Shown here in pieces: positions 17,372-26,862 of a DNA stretch of 64,000 nucleotides. The DNA comes from Litorilinea aerophila. Lineage in GTDB: Bacteria > Chloroflexota > Anaerolineae > Caldilineales > Caldilineaceae. Position numbers and translations under genes: made by a program. Below the pieces are notes generated by a model, which saw only the letters and a list, made by a program, of their open reading frames with translations, was not told where the DNA came from and did not search any database. Where the stretch lies: assembly GCF_006569185.2 (NCBI RefSeq), contig NZ_VIGC02000013.1, positions 1-64,000 of the forward strand, read 5' to 3'. Within the stretch, counting starts at the first letter, position 1; each line of letters begins with the position of its first letter.

Positions 17372-18121
17372 ATGCAGATGTCTTCTCTCATAGCGGGCCT
17401 CCGGCTCTACATCTCCCGCCAGGCCAGCAGCCTGTGGCGCTACTGGCTGGAGCAGCTGGTCTTTGCCGTGGCGGGGTGGATCCCCACGGTGGTGGGCATC
17501 GGGGTGCGTGCTGTGCTCTACCGGCTCATCCTGCAGATGGAGGGGGTGGCTGCCATTGAGCAGGGGGTGCGGATCCGCTTTGCGGATCAGGTGCGCCTGG
17601 GGCGCAACGTCTACCTGGACCAGGGTGTCTACCTCCACGCCTGCCCGGATGGCATCCAGATCGGCGACAATACCTTTGTGATGCACGGCGCTGTCCTGCA
17701 TGTCTACAATTTCCGCGGCCTTCCCCACGCCTTCATCCGTATCGGCGCCGACAGCCTGATCGGCGAGATGAACGTATTGCGGGGGCAGGGCGGCATCACC
17801 ATCGGCAACCGGGTCTACACCGCCCCGCTGGTCCAGTTGCTGGCCGTCAACCACGTCTACTCGGACCCTGACCGCCCCATGGTGGAGCAGGGGATCACGG
17901 CCGAGGGCATCGTGGTGGAAGACGATGTCTGGATTGGCGCCGGCGCCATCGTGACCGACGGGGTGCGCATCGGCCGGGGCGCGGTGGTGGCTGCCGGCGC
18001 CGTGGTCACCCGGGACGTGCCTCCCCACACGGTGGTGGGCGGGGTTCCGGCCCGGGTTTTGAAGCAGATTGACGGCTCGGCGGAGTCCACCCCGCCACCA
18101 GGCCGGCCCATTTATTTTTGA
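17372..18121 (+). CDS. Left-handed beta-helix (hexapeptide repeat) acyltransferase
   Basis: A 249-aa protein of the WcaF/LpxA-like hexapeptide class, probably O-acetylating a sugar intermediate. Residues 15-50 may be membrane-associated. From about residue 60, hexapeptide turns are evident ([64 protein letters not shown]), ending with the typical [20 protein letters not shown]. The catalytic histidine is probably in the [14 protein letters not shown] loop. It is the first structural gene after the leader. ATG 17372 and 17378 are both possible; neither has a clear ribosome binding site. Confidence 0.85.
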   Translation: MQMSSLIAGLRLYISRQASSLWRYWLEQLVFAVAGWIPTVVGIGVRAVLYRLILQMEGVAAIEQGVRIRFADQVRLGRNVYLDQGVYLHACPDGIQIGDNTFVMHGAVLHVYNFRGLPHAFIRIGADSLIGEMNVLRGQGGITIGNRVYTAPLVQLLAVNHVYSDPDRPMVEQGITAEGIVVEDDVWIGAGAIVTDGVRIGRGAVVAAGAVVTRDVPPHTVVGGVPARVLKQIDGSAESTPPPGRPIYF

Positions 18122-18223
18122 GGTTCATCTCCCCAATGTGCGAACCGCTTTGGTTTCCTGCCAAACCGGGGTGGGTAGCGCATATTTGTGGCAGATGAGC
18201 AATTTTTGAAAGGAGTCGCACCC

Positions 18224-19492
18224 ATGACCATGCTCTCGGTCGTCATCCCCGCCCTCAATGAAGAAGACGGAATCCAGGACATCATGCGCCGGGTGCTTGC
18301 GGTGCGTCCCCAACTGCAGGAGGTGGGCATTGATGAACTGGAACTGATCGTGGTGGACGACGGTTCCACCGACCGGACGGCGGCCCTGGTTGCCGCGCAG
18401 CCCGGTGTCCGGCTCATCCGCCACACCCGGAACTCGGGCTATGGCGCTGCCCTGAAGACGGGTTTCTCTGCGGCCCGGGGCGAGTGGATCGGCTTCCTGG
18501 ATGCCGACGGCACCTACCCGCCCGAGTATTACCCCGCCCTCTGCCAGGCCGCGACGACCCAGGAGGCGGACATTGTCATCGGCTCCCGCATGGCGGGCGC
18601 GGAAAGCCAGATGCCAGCCGTGCGCCGCCTGGGCAACCTCATCTTCGCCCGCCTGGTGAGCCTGATCAGCGCCCGGCGCATCACCGATTCGGCCAGCGGC
18701 ATGCGCATCTTCCGCCGGGAGATCCTGCCCCGGCTCTACCCGCTGCCCGATGGCCTGAACCTGACCCCGGTGATGAGCACCCGGGCCCTGCATGAGCGCC
18801 TCCACATGGTGGAAGTGCCCATCCCCTACAGCGAGCGGGTGGGGCGTTCCAAGCTCAGCGTGGTGCGGGACGGCATGCGCTTTGCCCAGTCCATCGTCTG
18901 GACGGCCCTCTACTACAACCCGGTGCGCCCCCTGGGGCTCATCGGCGCGCTGGCCCTGGCCGTGGCCGCGGCCATCGGGCTGGGGCTGGTGGTGGCCCGG
19001 CTCAGCGGCATCGACTACGTGGGGCCGCTGGGGGCATTTGCCCTCTTCACGGCCCTGGTTCTGGCCGTGGCCGGGGTGAGCATCCTGGCCCTGGGCATCA
19101 GCTTCAACTACTTCGTGGCCCTCTTCCATAAACGGCCGGTCCACCAGGGGTTGTTCGGCCGGCCCATCCTGCGGGCCCGGCTGGATCAACACTTCGGCTG
19201 GATTGGGCTGCTGGCTTTTGGGCTGGGGGTGCTGCTGGCGGTGGCCAGCCTGAGCTTCGGCATGATGGGGTGGAGTGTCAGCCGCCTCTGGCTCTATTAC
19301 CTGGTGAGCGCCTGTCTGGCCCTGGTGGGCATCCAGCTCATGATTGCCTGGATCCAGATGCAGATCCTGGACACGTTGCGCATTCGAGACGAATTGGTGG
19401 CGGAGGACATGCTGGGCAAGGCGCAGATGCCCGCCGAACCGGTGGCCGAGGCCGTGAGTGGCGCCCCCTTGAAGGTCGAGGCCATGCCATAG
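18224..19492 (+). CDS. GT2 polyprenyl-phosphate-type glycosyltransferase with C-terminal membrane domain
   Basis: This 422-aa protein has a GT2 catalytic domain (residues 3-235) with [22 protein letters not shown] and the metal-binding [14 protein letters not shown]. Four or more hydrophobic helices follow (about 245-400), as in DPM1/DPMS-like enzymes that transfer sugar to polyprenyl phosphate. The product would be a lipid-linked sugar donor for GT-C enzymes such as the one at 33764. ATG 18224 is preceded by AAAGGAGTCGCACCC. Confidence 0.88.
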   Translation: MTMLSVVIPALNEEDGIQDIMRRVLAVRPQLQEVGIDELELIVVDDGSTDRTAALVAAQPGVRLIRHTRNSGYGAALKTGFSAARGEWIGFLDADGTYPPEYYPALCQAATTQEADIVIGSRMAGAESQMPAVRRLGNLIFARLVSLISARRITDSASGMRIFRREILPRLYPLPDGLNLTPVMSTRALHERLHMVEVPIPYSERVGRSKLSVVRDGMRFAQSIVWTALYYNPVRPLGLIGALALAVAAAIGLGLVVARLSGIDYVGPLGAFALFTALVLAVAGVSILALGISFNYFVALFHKRPVHQGLFGRPILRARLDQHFGWIGLLAFGLGVLLAVASLSFGMMGWSVSRLWLYYLVSACLALVGIQLMIAWIQMQILDTLRIRDELVAEDMLGKAQMPAEPVAEAVSGAPLKVEAMP

Positions 19493-19546
19493 GGCTCTCC
19501 CAGTGGCTGGAAAATTATCTTTTGTCCTTCGTCTTTTGCCCATAGA

Positions 19547-19562
19547 GACCGTACAAACGGTC
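19547..19562 (+). other. Small hairpin before the radical SAM/B12 start
   Basis: GACCGT and ACGGTC pair around acaa directly upstream of the GGGAGGA ribosome site of the next gene. It could tune translation; no stronger evidence. Confidence 0.3.
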
Positions 19563-19577
19563 AGGGAGGAGTAGACT

Positions 19578-21263
19578 GTGGCACAGCGAGAAGCCAGAGT
19601 GCCCAACGTGGACCTGGCACCCGATATCCGAGACAACCTGGGGACGCGGCGGATTCCCCCCCTGCGGCCTTCCCTGTTCCCCGATGCAGGCGTCAGCGTT
19701 CAGACCCTCACCTCATCCCGTCGGCCTGAAGGGCTGGTGGACGTGCTGCTGGTCAACCCCCCCACGGAGGATGGGGGCATCTGGATCCGCAGCCAGCACC
19801 GGGTGGGCCGCCGTAGCCGGGAGAACATGATCTGGCCCCAGGTGGAGCTGGCCCAGATGGCGGCCCTCCTGGCGCCGGATTACAAGGTGGAGATCATCGA
19901 CGCCAACGCCGAGCGCATGGGCTGGCCCGAGTTCAAAAAGCTGCTGGAGGAGAAGCGGCCCAAGTACTACCTGACCCAGGTGACCGCGCCCACCCTCCAG
20001 AACGACATGTACGGCGTCTTCCTGGCCAAGTCCCTGGGGGCCAGAACCATGGCCTTCGGCACCCACGTCACCCCCATGACCCTGGAGACCATGCGCCCCT
20101 TCCCCGCGCTGGATTTTGTGCTGCGGGGCGAGCCGGAGATCACCCTGCGGGAGCTCCTGGACCGGCTGGAGGACAAGACTCCCAGCGACCCCCGGGTGCG
20201 TAAGATGCTGGCCGAGACCTCCCATCTCCAGACCCGGCGGATGGGCAAAGAGGTCATCAGCGACCGCTTCCCGGTCCCGGCGGAGGAGTCGCCCTTCGCG
20301 TCCATCCTGGGCCTGGCCTGGCGTCGCGGGGATGAGATTGTCATCAACCCGGACCGACCCTTCATCCCGGACCTGAACGACCTGCCCATCCCCCTGCACG
20401 AGCTGCTGCCCCTGGACAAGCAGCGCATGCCCATGATCAAGGGGCCGTTCACCTTCATCGTCACCAGCCGGGGCTGCCCGGCCGGCTGCAAGTACTGCAT
20501 CAAGCACGTGACCTACCAGAACACCGTGCGGGTGCGTTCGGCCGAAAACATCGTGGAGGAGCTGGAATACCTGAAGCGGCTGGGCATCCACAACATCCAC
20601 ATGTATGCGGACCTGTTTACCGTCAACCGGGACCACGTGGTGGAGCTCTGCAACCTCATCATCGAGCGGGGGCTGAAGATCCGCTGGACCTGCAACAGCC
20701 GGGTGGATTACGTGGATGAGGAGATGTTGCGGCTCATGGGGCAGGCCGGCTGCTGGATGATCTCCTGGGGGATCGAAAGCGCCAACGAGATGATCCTGAA
20801 GCGGGCCCGCAAGGGATACAAAAAGGAGCAGGCCTTTCTGGCCCTGCGCTGGGCCAAGGCGGCGGGCATCAAGAACTGGGGCTACTTCATCATCGGCCTG
20901 CCGGGCGAGACCGAGGAGTCCATCCGGGAGACCATCGACTACGCCAAGGAGCTGCCCCTGGACATCGCCCTGTTCCACATCGCCGCACCGTACCCGGGCA
21001 CGCCCTTCTTCTACGAGGTGGTGGAGAACAACTGGTTCCGCCCTGGCACCAAATGGGAAGAGGTGGACATGGATCAGTCCACCGTGTTAGATTATGAGAA
21101 CCTGACGGCCGAGCAGTTGGAGTACTGGCAACGGCGGGCGACCTGGGAATGGTCCATGCGGCCGGGTCCCATCTTCACCTTCCTGAAGGGGCTGAACAGT
21201 TGGGCCGGCTTCAAGAGCGCGATGAGTGTGGGCTGGCAGATGCTCCAGTTCGCCCGGGGGTAA
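19578..21263 (+). CDS. B12-binding radical SAM protein in polysaccharide locus
   Basis: A 561-aa class B-type radical SAM protein. Residues 55-215 look like a cobalamin-binding Rossmann domain (LVNPPTEDGGIW ... VEIIDANAERMGWPEF ... LRGEPEITLRELLD). The cluster motif is C300-x3-C304-x2-C307 (CPAGCKYC), followed by a barrel with WGIESANEMILKRARKGY and GYFIIGLPGETEESI. It resembles BchE/hopanoid C-methylase relatives. Translation most likely starts at GTG 19578, behind GGGAGGAGTAGACT; about 50 residues precede the B12 domain. In this setting it could methylate or rearrange a sugar or lipid carrier. Substrate unknown. Confidence 0.85.
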   Translation: MAQREARVPNVDLAPDIRDNLGTRRIPPLRPSLFPDAGVSVQTLTSSRRPEGLVDVLLVNPPTEDGGIWIRSQHRVGRRSRENMIWPQVELAQMAALLAPDYKVEIIDANAERMGWPEFKKLLEEKRPKYYLTQVTAPTLQNDMYGVFLAKSLGARTMAFGTHVTPMTLETMRPFPALDFVLRGEPEITLRELLDRLEDKTPSDPRVRKMLAETSHLQTRRMGKEVISDRFPVPAEESPFASILGLAWRRGDEIVINPDRPFIPDLNDLPIPLHELLPLDKQRMPMIKGPFTFIVTSRGCPAGCKYCIKHVTYQNTVRVRSAENIVEELEYLKRLGIHNIHMYADLFTVNRDHVVELCNLIIERGLKIRWTCNSRVDYVDEEMLRLMGQAGCWMISWGIESANEMILKRARKGYKKEQAFLALRWAKAAGIKNWGYFIIGLPGETEESIRETIDYAKELPLDIALFHIAAPYPGTPFFYEVVENNWFRPGTKWEEVDMDQSTVLDYENLTAEQLEYWQRRATWEWSMRPGPIFTFLKGLNSWAGFKSAMSVGWQMLQFARG

Positions 21264-21321
21264 GCCCATGGCGGGGCTGCCAGCGCAGCCATTGGGCCTG
21301 GGCGGACGGGACAGGTAGGAG

Positions 21322-22956
21322 ATGATGGCCGGCCGGCTGCATCCGGCGATCCGAAATCTCTATCTTACCAGCGGCGCGCTCTTTGTCCTGAGCGGGCTGG
21401 TGGGCGTCTGGGCGGCGGCCGACCGCGACCTGGCGTGGATGCGGTTTGTCATGCTCAGCCTGGCCTGGCTGGGCTCGGCAGTGCCGCTGGTGGTGCGTCA
21501 CGGACGCAGTGGCGTCCTGGCCCTGGCAGGGTTGATGGCCGCGGTAGCTGCCGGCCTGGCGGGGGGAAGCCTCTTCCTGGGGCTGCTCCCGGGTGAAAAC
21601 GTGGCCGCCGCCCTGGTGACCTTGCTGCCACTTGGCCTGGGCGGCCTCCAGTGGCTCATCCAACGGGGACAGCTGGGATGGGCCTGGCCGACCGGGCTCA
21701 GCCTGGCGGCAGCGGTGGCGGCGCTGGCGGTGGCCCAGGAACGCAGCGCCTGGATCGCCCTGGGAGCCGGCCTATGCCTGGCTGCCCTGCTGAGCTGGCG
21801 CCATGGCCCGGCCCGGCTGCTTCGCTGGCCCTGGGCCGTGGACCTGGCCGGGTTGGCGGGGATCCTGGGGGTGGCCGGCCTGTGGGTGGGGCTGAGCCTC
21901 CGGCCCGAGCTCATCGCCGGCGGGTGGAATCGTCCGGTCATCTGGCACGATGCCCTGATCCTGCTCCAGGACTATCCCTTGACCGGCGTGGGGCTGGGGC
22001 AGACGGCCATGGTGCTCTCTTCATATGTCTACCTGTTCCATGTGCCCTTCCTCTACCAGACCTACAACCTGTTTTTGCAGGTGGCGGTAGAGCAGGGCCT
22101 GCCGGGGCTGTTCGGCTTTGTGGGGCTGGTGGCTGCCGGGGCAGCAGGTCTCTGGCAGGCCTATGGTCACCCCCGCAGGACGGTCCGCCACTGGGCCAAC
22201 TGGGTGGCGGTCTCCCTGGGTGGCACCTTCGCCTTTGGCCTGGTCAATGCAGGGCTCTACAGCAGCTGGCTGGCGCCACTCCTGTTCGTGCCCCTGGGCT
22301 TCGCCCTCTGGCTGCCGGCCCTGGCGACCGGCCTGAAGTTGACGGCCGGCCTGGATCTGGATCGCCCGGAACTGGGCGGGCTGGGCGGCTATCTGGCGGC
22401 CCTGGTGCCGTTGATTCCGGTGGCGGCTCTGGCCTTGCTGTTGACCTGGCCTGGGATCGAGGCGCTGCTGGAGGCCAACCTGGCGGTCGTGGCCCAAACC
22501 CGGGCCGAGCTTTCCCTGTACCGCTGGCCCCAGTGGCCCATCCAGGATGAGCTGCGCCGGAGCGACCGTCTGGATCTGCGGGAGGCCCTGGCCCGCTATC
22601 AGAAGACCCTGGCCATCGCCCCCACCAACGTGACGGCCCATCGGCGGCTGGGGCAGATTGCCCTCTCCCGGGGGCAGTATGAGCTGGCCCGGCGCCACCT
22701 GGCCGCCGCCTTTCAACTGGCGCCGGATCAGCGGCCTGTGCGGCAGATGTTGGGCGAGGTATACGCGGTGTTGGGGCAGGAGGAAGCCGCGGTCAACATC
22801 TGGCAGGGGGGCAACGCGGATCCCCACAAGCTGGAGTTGCGTCAGTGGTGGTACAGCCACATCGGCGCCGGGCCGGAAAGCCAGTCCATGGATCAGGCGA
22901 TTCACGCCCTGAAGCGGGCGCTGCAGGCCAACCCGGCCTTCCGTGCCAGGCCGTGA
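21322..22956 (+). CDS. O-antigen ligase/polymerase-like membrane protein with C-terminal TPR
   Basis: This 544-aa protein has about ten hydrophobic helices up to residue 385. An O-antigen ligase-like loop falls at WHDALILLQDYPLTGVGLGQ (about 213-232), followed by the periplasmic segment YQTYNLFLQVAVEQGLPGLFGFVG, a pattern shared by WaaL/Wzy proteins. The C-terminus (about 415-540) contains TPR-like repeats (ALARYQKTLAIAPTNVTAHRRLG ... ELARRHLAAAFQLAPDQ). It should join or polymerise glycan repeats at the outer face of the membrane. The start at 21322 follows GGTAGGAG; 21325 is also possible. Confidence 0.85.
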   Translation: MMAGRLHPAIRNLYLTSGALFVLSGLVGVWAAADRDLAWMRFVMLSLAWLGSAVPLVVRHGRSGVLALAGLMAAVAAGLAGGSLFLGLLPGENVAAALVTLLPLGLGGLQWLIQRGQLGWAWPTGLSLAAAVAALAVAQERSAWIALGAGLCLAALLSWRHGPARLLRWPWAVDLAGLAGILGVAGLWVGLSLRPELIAGGWNRPVIWHDALILLQDYPLTGVGLGQTAMVLSSYVYLFHVPFLYQTYNLFLQVAVEQGLPGLFGFVGLVAAGAAGLWQAYGHPRRTVRHWANWVAVSLGGTFAFGLVNAGLYSSWLAPLLFVPLGFALWLPALATGLKLTAGLDLDRPELGGLGGYLAALVPLIPVAALALLLTWPGIEALLEANLAVVAQTRAELSLYRWPQWPIQDELRRSDRLDLREALARYQKTLAIAPTNVTAHRRLGQIALSRGQYELARRHLAAAFQLAPDQRPVRQMLGEVYAVLGQEEAAVNIWQGGNADPHKLELRQWWYSHIGAGPESQSMDQAIHALKRALQANPAFRARP

Positions 22957-23085
22957 AAAACACTGCCGAGGGGAGTTAATCCCATTGAATTCACCGGCTG
23001 TTTGGAACGAGGGAGATCCGGTACAATCGGGTACAATGACGTTGATGTCACAGGGCCGAAGCGGCGTGCTTCCCCCTGTGGCCTG

Positions 23086-23177
23086 GTAAATCCCGGCAGA
23101 AATTCGCCGCTGGTTTCCACCAGCGGGAGTGCGCCCAGAGGGCACCCGGAATTTCTGCCGTGGTATTTACGCCAGAC
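23086..23177 (+). repeat. Dispersed palindromic (MITE/REP-like) element, copy 2
   Basis: GTAAATCCCGGCAGAAATTC at the left and GAATTTCTGCCG plus TGGTATTTAC at the right form long inverted ends. The centre carries nested palindromes (CTGGTTTCCACCAG and GTGCGCCCAGAGGGCAC). It shares its centre with copy 4 at 50116. No protein is encoded in it. Confidence 0.85.
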
Positions 23178-23237
23178 TATACAGACTATACTGGGTCGTT
23201 TCAAACAGCAAGACAGGAACGGATACGAGTGGTCGTT

Positions 23238-23627
23238 ATGAATCAACAGTTGGCGCAGTCATGGTGGTTGATCGCGGTGTCCATCACGGCCGGTGTGGCC
23301 GGCCAGACCAGCATCAAATTGGGGATCGGCCAGGCGTCTACCCTGGCGCCCCTATCGGGCCTTGCCGGCGTGGTGAACCTGATCCTGCGTTCCCCCCTGG
23401 TCCTGCTGGGCCTGATGCTTTATGGCGTGGGTGCCCTCACCTGGATTGCAGTGCTGAGCCGGCTCAACCTCAGCGCTGCCTACCCTTTCCTGGCCCTGAA
23501 CTTCGTGCTCATTGCCCTGGTTTCCCGGCTTTTCCTGGGCGAGGCCATCCCCACCATGCGGTGGATGGGCATCGCCGTCATCTGCCTGGGGATCCTGTTG
23601 ATCGCCCGAAGCACGGCCGGAGGGTAG
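23238..23627 (+). CDS. Small EmrE/EamA-like transporter, probable lipid-linked sugar flippase subunit
   Basis: A 129-aa protein with four transmembrane helices, matching the small multidrug resistance/ArnE-ArnF fold (VAGQTSIKLGIGQA; SAAYPFLALNFVLIALVSRLFLGEAIP; MGIAVICLGILLIARS). It lies nine bases before a DPM-like glycosyltransferase, the pairing expected for a protein that flips polyprenyl-phosphate sugars across the membrane. ATG 23238 is chosen because the helices start just after it; the frame runs further upstream into the dispersed repeat. The ribosome site is weak. Confidence 0.8.
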   Translation: MNQQLAQSWWLIAVSITAGVAGQTSIKLGIGQASTLAPLSGLAGVVNLILRSPLVLLGLMLYGVGALTWIAVLSRLNLSAAYPFLALNFVLIALVSRLFLGEAIPTMRWMGIAVICLGILLIARSTAGG

Positions 23628-23636
23628 CCCATCATT

Positions 23637-24338
23637 ATGAAGTTGAGCATCGTCATGCCCTGCTACAACGAACGGCAGACCATCGAAGCCATTGTGGCCA
23701 AGGTGATGTCGGTGGAGCTGCCCATCCCCCGCGAGCTGGTCATCGTGGACGACTGTTCGACCGATGGCACCCGGGACTTTCTGGCCACCCTGGAAGGCTG
23801 CCCGGACATCCGGGTGGCGTACCATCCGGTCAACCGGGGCAAAGGAGCGGCGTTGCACACCGGTTTCTCCCTGGCCACCGGGGATGTGATCCTGATCCAG
23901 GATGCCGATCTAGAGTACGACCCGGCGGAATACCCCAAGCTCCTGCGGCCCATCCTGGAGGACAAGGCCGATGTGGTCTACGGGTCCCGCTTCGTGGGCG
24001 GCGAGTCCCACCGGGTGCTCTACTTCTGGCATGCGGTGGGCAACAAGTTCCTGACCCTCCTCTCCAACATGTTCACCAACCTGAACCTGACGGACATGGA
24101 GGTCTGCTACAAGGTCTTCAAGCGGGAAATCCTGGAGCAAATTGAGCTGCGGGAAGAGCGCTTTGGCTTCGAGCCGGAAGTGACGGCCAAGGTGGCCCGG
24201 CTGGGCTGCCGGATCTACGAAGTGGGCGTCTCCTACTACGGCCGCACCTATGAAGAAGGGAAGAAGATCAACTGGAAGGATGGATTGCGGGCCGTGTACG
24301 TGATTTTGAAATATGGCTTGTGGAGGGCCCGATCATGA
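23637..24338 (+). CDS. GT2 glycosyltransferase, dolichol-phosphate mannosyltransferase-like
   Basis: A 233-aa single-domain GT2 enzyme. [17 protein letters not shown] opens the fold. [13 protein letters not shown] binds the nucleotide, [18 protein letters not shown] gives the DxD metal site, and [13 protein letters not shown] with [16 protein letters not shown] matches DPM/DPG synthases that make polyprenyl-phosphate sugars. No membrane helix is present; the adjacent EmrE-like protein may complement it. It overlaps the next gene by ATGA (24335-24338). Confidence 0.9.
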   Translation: MKLSIVMPCYNERQTIEAIVAKVMSVELPIPRELVIVDDCSTDGTRDFLATLEGCPDIRVAYHPVNRGKGAALHTGFSLATGDVILIQDADLEYDPAEYPKLLRPILEDKADVVYGSRFVGGESHRVLYFWHAVGNKFLTLLSNMFTNLNLTDMEVCYKVFKREILEQIELREERFGFEPEVTAKVARLGCRIYEVGVSYYGRTYEEGKKINWKDGLRAVYVILKYGLWRARS

Positions 24339-25930
24339 GGGACTTGCCAGAGCAGCCGGATCTGCCAGGAGGGGGCCTATGCCGCCGACCTGGCTGGCTG
24401 CTGGCCGTGGCCATCGCCCTGGCCCTGGGGATGGGCCTGTGGGGAAGCGCCCCGGTCCTGGCCGCGCCCGGTGATATCGTGGACTGCCGGCCGCCCTTCA
24501 ACCTCTCCAACTCGCCCGGCTATGTCTCGGTGGACCCCTTCCTTCTGTCCGATCCCACCGGTGTGGTCCACCTGTTTTGGGCCGAGCGCACCATCGGCGA
24601 GCCCGGCGACATCCCCAACGTGCCGGACGCCCTGATGTACTCCCGCTGGGATGGCGAGCGGTGGTCAAAGCCGGTGGACATCTTCATCTCCCCCCGGCAG
24701 TACTTCAACCGCCGCATCGCCGGCATCCGGGGGGTGATGGACCAGCAGGGCTTCATTCACCTGGTCTGGATGGGGCCGGACAACACCTTTTTCTACAGCG
24801 CCGCCCGGGCCGACCGGGCCGGCTCCGCCCAGGGCTGGCTGCCTCCCCTCCTCCTGGGGGATGACCAGTCGGGGACCCAGTTCTCGGTGGATATCGCCTA
24901 CGAGCCACCCCGGGCCCTGCACATCCTCTACGGCCGGAGCCAGCCCCAGGTTAACCGCACGGTGACCTACATCCGGTCCGTGGATGGGGGCGCCACCTGG
25001 TCCGAGCCGGTGGACGTCTATACCTTTTTGGACTTTGAGCGGGGCGCCAGCAACGTGCGGCTGCTGACCGAGCCCCCTGGCAAGGTCTACGCCACCTGGA
25101 CCGAGTGGGACAGCAGCGGCAACGGCCAGGCCGTTTACTTCGCCCGTTCCCTGGACAGCGGCAGCACCTGGGAAGAGCCGGTGCGGTTGGCGGAGCGGGT
25201 GGGCGATGAATACGAGCGGGACTGGACCACCCTGGCGGTGTTGGAGCCGGGGCGGCTGGTGGCCCTGTGGGAGGGCGGTTTCCGGGCCTATCCCCAGACC
25301 CAGTACTCGGACGACGGCGGCGCCACCTGGTCGGCCCCCATCGACACCTTCTTCTGGCTGATTGCCGACAACGGCTTCGGTGAATTTGTACGAGACAGCA
25401 CCGGGCGGCTCCACGTCTTCCTGGTGCGCCGGATTCGGGAAGGGTACAGCCACCTGTGTGGCCGCTTTGTGGGCTGCCGGGGCGATGGCAACACCATCTG
25501 GCACAGCGTTTGGGAAGCTGGCGTCAACTGGCGGGATCCCCGGCCGGTGGGGGGCTTCCACGACAGCAACTTCATCTCGGTGGCCATGAACCTGGGCAAC
25601 CAGCTTTTCCTGAGCTGGTTCAACTACGACAACCCGGAGACGTCGCTGGATATCTTCACCATGCAGTGCACGGTGGAAGGCGCGCCGGCGCTGGCGCCGC
25701 AGCCCTGGCCTGCGGTTGACATGCCCACCCCCACCCCGGTGGCCACAGCCTGGCCTACCCCGACGCCTTTGCCGGAGGTCACGGCCACACCGGCGCCGGT
25801 GGTCTCTGTCCAGGCGACGCCCGTCGGTCGGAGTAACCCGGCCACTCCCTTGTTGGTGGGGGCGCTTCCGTCCCTGGCCCTGCTCGTTTTGGCCGTGATG
25901 GTCGAGCGCATTCGCCGCCGCGGCCGCTGA
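24335..25930 (+). CDS. Secreted BNR-repeat (sialidase-like propeller) protein with C-terminal membrane anchor
   Basis: The 531-aa protein has a signal peptide ([15 protein letters not shown] ... VLAAPG) and a beta-propeller with at least three Asp-box/BNR motifs: [22 protein letters not shown] and [12 protein letters not shown] Pro/Thr linker ([15 protein letters not shown]) leads to one C-terminal helix and RIRRRGR, so it is probably anchored with the propeller outside. The fold is that of exo-sialidases, but catalytic residues cannot be assigned; it may bind or trim the glycan. ATG 24335 overlaps the previous stop; an earlier GTG at 24320 is possible. Confidence 0.8.
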   Translation: MRDLPEQPDLPGGGLCRRPGWLLAVAIALALGMGLWGSAPVLAAPGDIVDCRPPFNLSNSPGYVSVDPFLLSDPTGVVHLFWAERTIGEPGDIPNVPDALMYSRWDGERWSKPVDIFISPRQYFNRRIAGIRGVMDQQGFIHLVWMGPDNTFFYSAARADRAGSAQGWLPPLLLGDDQSGTQFSVDIAYEPPRALHILYGRSQPQVNRTVTYIRSVDGGATWSEPVDVYTFLDFERGASNVRLLTEPPGKVYATWTEWDSSGNGQAVYFARSLDSGSTWEEPVRLAERVGDEYERDWTTLAVLEPGRLVALWEGGFRAYPQTQYSDDGGATWSAPIDTFFWLIADNGFGEFVRDSTGRLHVFLVRRIREGYSHLCGRFVGCRGDGNTIWHSVWEAGVNWRDPRPVGGFHDSNFISVAMNLGNQLFLSWFNYDNPETSLDIFTMQCTVEGAPALAPQPWPAVDMPTPTPVATAWPTPTPLPEVTATPAPVVSVQATPVGRSNPATPLLVGALPSLALLVLAVMVERIRRRGR

Positions 25931-25956
25931 GCCCGGAAAGGATACGTACGTTTAAT

Positions 25957-26862
25957 ATGAGTGGAGCCAATATGGGCGGTGCCAACATGAGCACCGCCAG
26001 CATGGGCGGCGCGGAGGCGCTGCCGGTGGTGGTCTACACCTCGGCCTCCCAGATGCGCACGCCGGGCACCCTCCTGCGGGCCATGTGGAAGGACCTGGGG
26101 GCCTCCCGGGAGCTGGCCTGGCGCCTCTTCATCCGGGACATTTCGGCCCAGTATCGCCAGAGCCTCTTTGGCGTCTTCTGGGCCTTTGTACCGCCCATCG
26201 TCACCGCGTTGATCTTCATCGTGTTGCAGACCCGCAACGTGGTCAACTTTGGCGAGACCGACATTCCCTACCCGGTCTATGTCCTGGTGGGTACCACCCT
26301 GTGGCAGCTCTTCACCGAGAGCCTGAATGCCCCCCTGAAGTCCGTGACTGCGGCCAGGGCCCTGTTGGTCAAGATCAACTTCCCCAGGGAGGCCCTGATC
26401 ATCTCGGCCATCTGGCAGGTGCTCTTCAATCTGGGGACCAAGCTGCTGGTGCTGGCGGCCATCTTCTGGATCTTCCGGCTGGAGTTGACCTGGGGCATCC
26501 TGGGCGGCGGGCTGGCCATGGTGATGCTCCTGTTGTTGGGCATCGGCATTGGCCTGTTGCTGACGCCCTTGGGAATGCTCTACACCGACGTGGCCACCTC
26601 CCTGCCCATTGTGACCCAGATGCTCTTTTTCGTGACGCCCATTGTCTACCCGCCGCTGCGCACCTTTCCCCTCTCTCTGGTCACCGTCCTGAACCCGGTG
26701 AGCCCCCTCCTCATCGGCGCCCGGGATCTCCTGACCAAGGGCACGCTGGAGAACGGGCTGGCGTTTAGCGTGGTCAGCGTGCTCACCCTGTTTCTGCTGT
26801 TGGGGGGCTGGCTCATCTACCGGGTGGCGCTGCCGATTCTCATAGAGAGGATGAGCGCCTGA
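25957..26862 (+). CDS. ABC-2 type polysaccharide exporter permease (Wzm-like)
   Basis: A 301-aa permease with six hydrophobic helices, including FVPPIVTALIFIVLQTR and TPLGMLYTDVATSLPIVTQMLFFVTPIVYP, the typical ABC-2/Wzm layout. It would export a lipid-linked glycan with the ATPase encoded one base downstream. The N-terminus is odd: four 15-base units, each starting with ATG (25957, 25972, 25987, 26002), encode the pentapeptide M(S/G)(G/T)A(N/S). Any of these ATGs could be the start; GGAG six bases before 25972 favours that one slightly. The conserved region begins about residue 30. Confidence 0.88.
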   Translation: MSGANMGGANMSTASMGGAEALPVVVYTSASQMRTPGTLLRAMWKDLGASRELAWRLFIRDISAQYRQSLFGVFWAFVPPIVTALIFIVLQTRNVVNFGETDIPYPVYVLVGTTLWQLFTESLNAPLKSVTAARALLVKINFPREALIISAIWQVLFNLGTKLLVLAAIFWIFRLELTWGILGGGLAMVMLLLLGIGIGLLLTPLGMLYTDVATSLPIVTQMLFFVTPIVYPPLRTFPLSLVTVLNPVSPLLIGARDLLTKGTLENGLAFSVVSVLTLFLLLGGWLIYRVALPILIERMSA

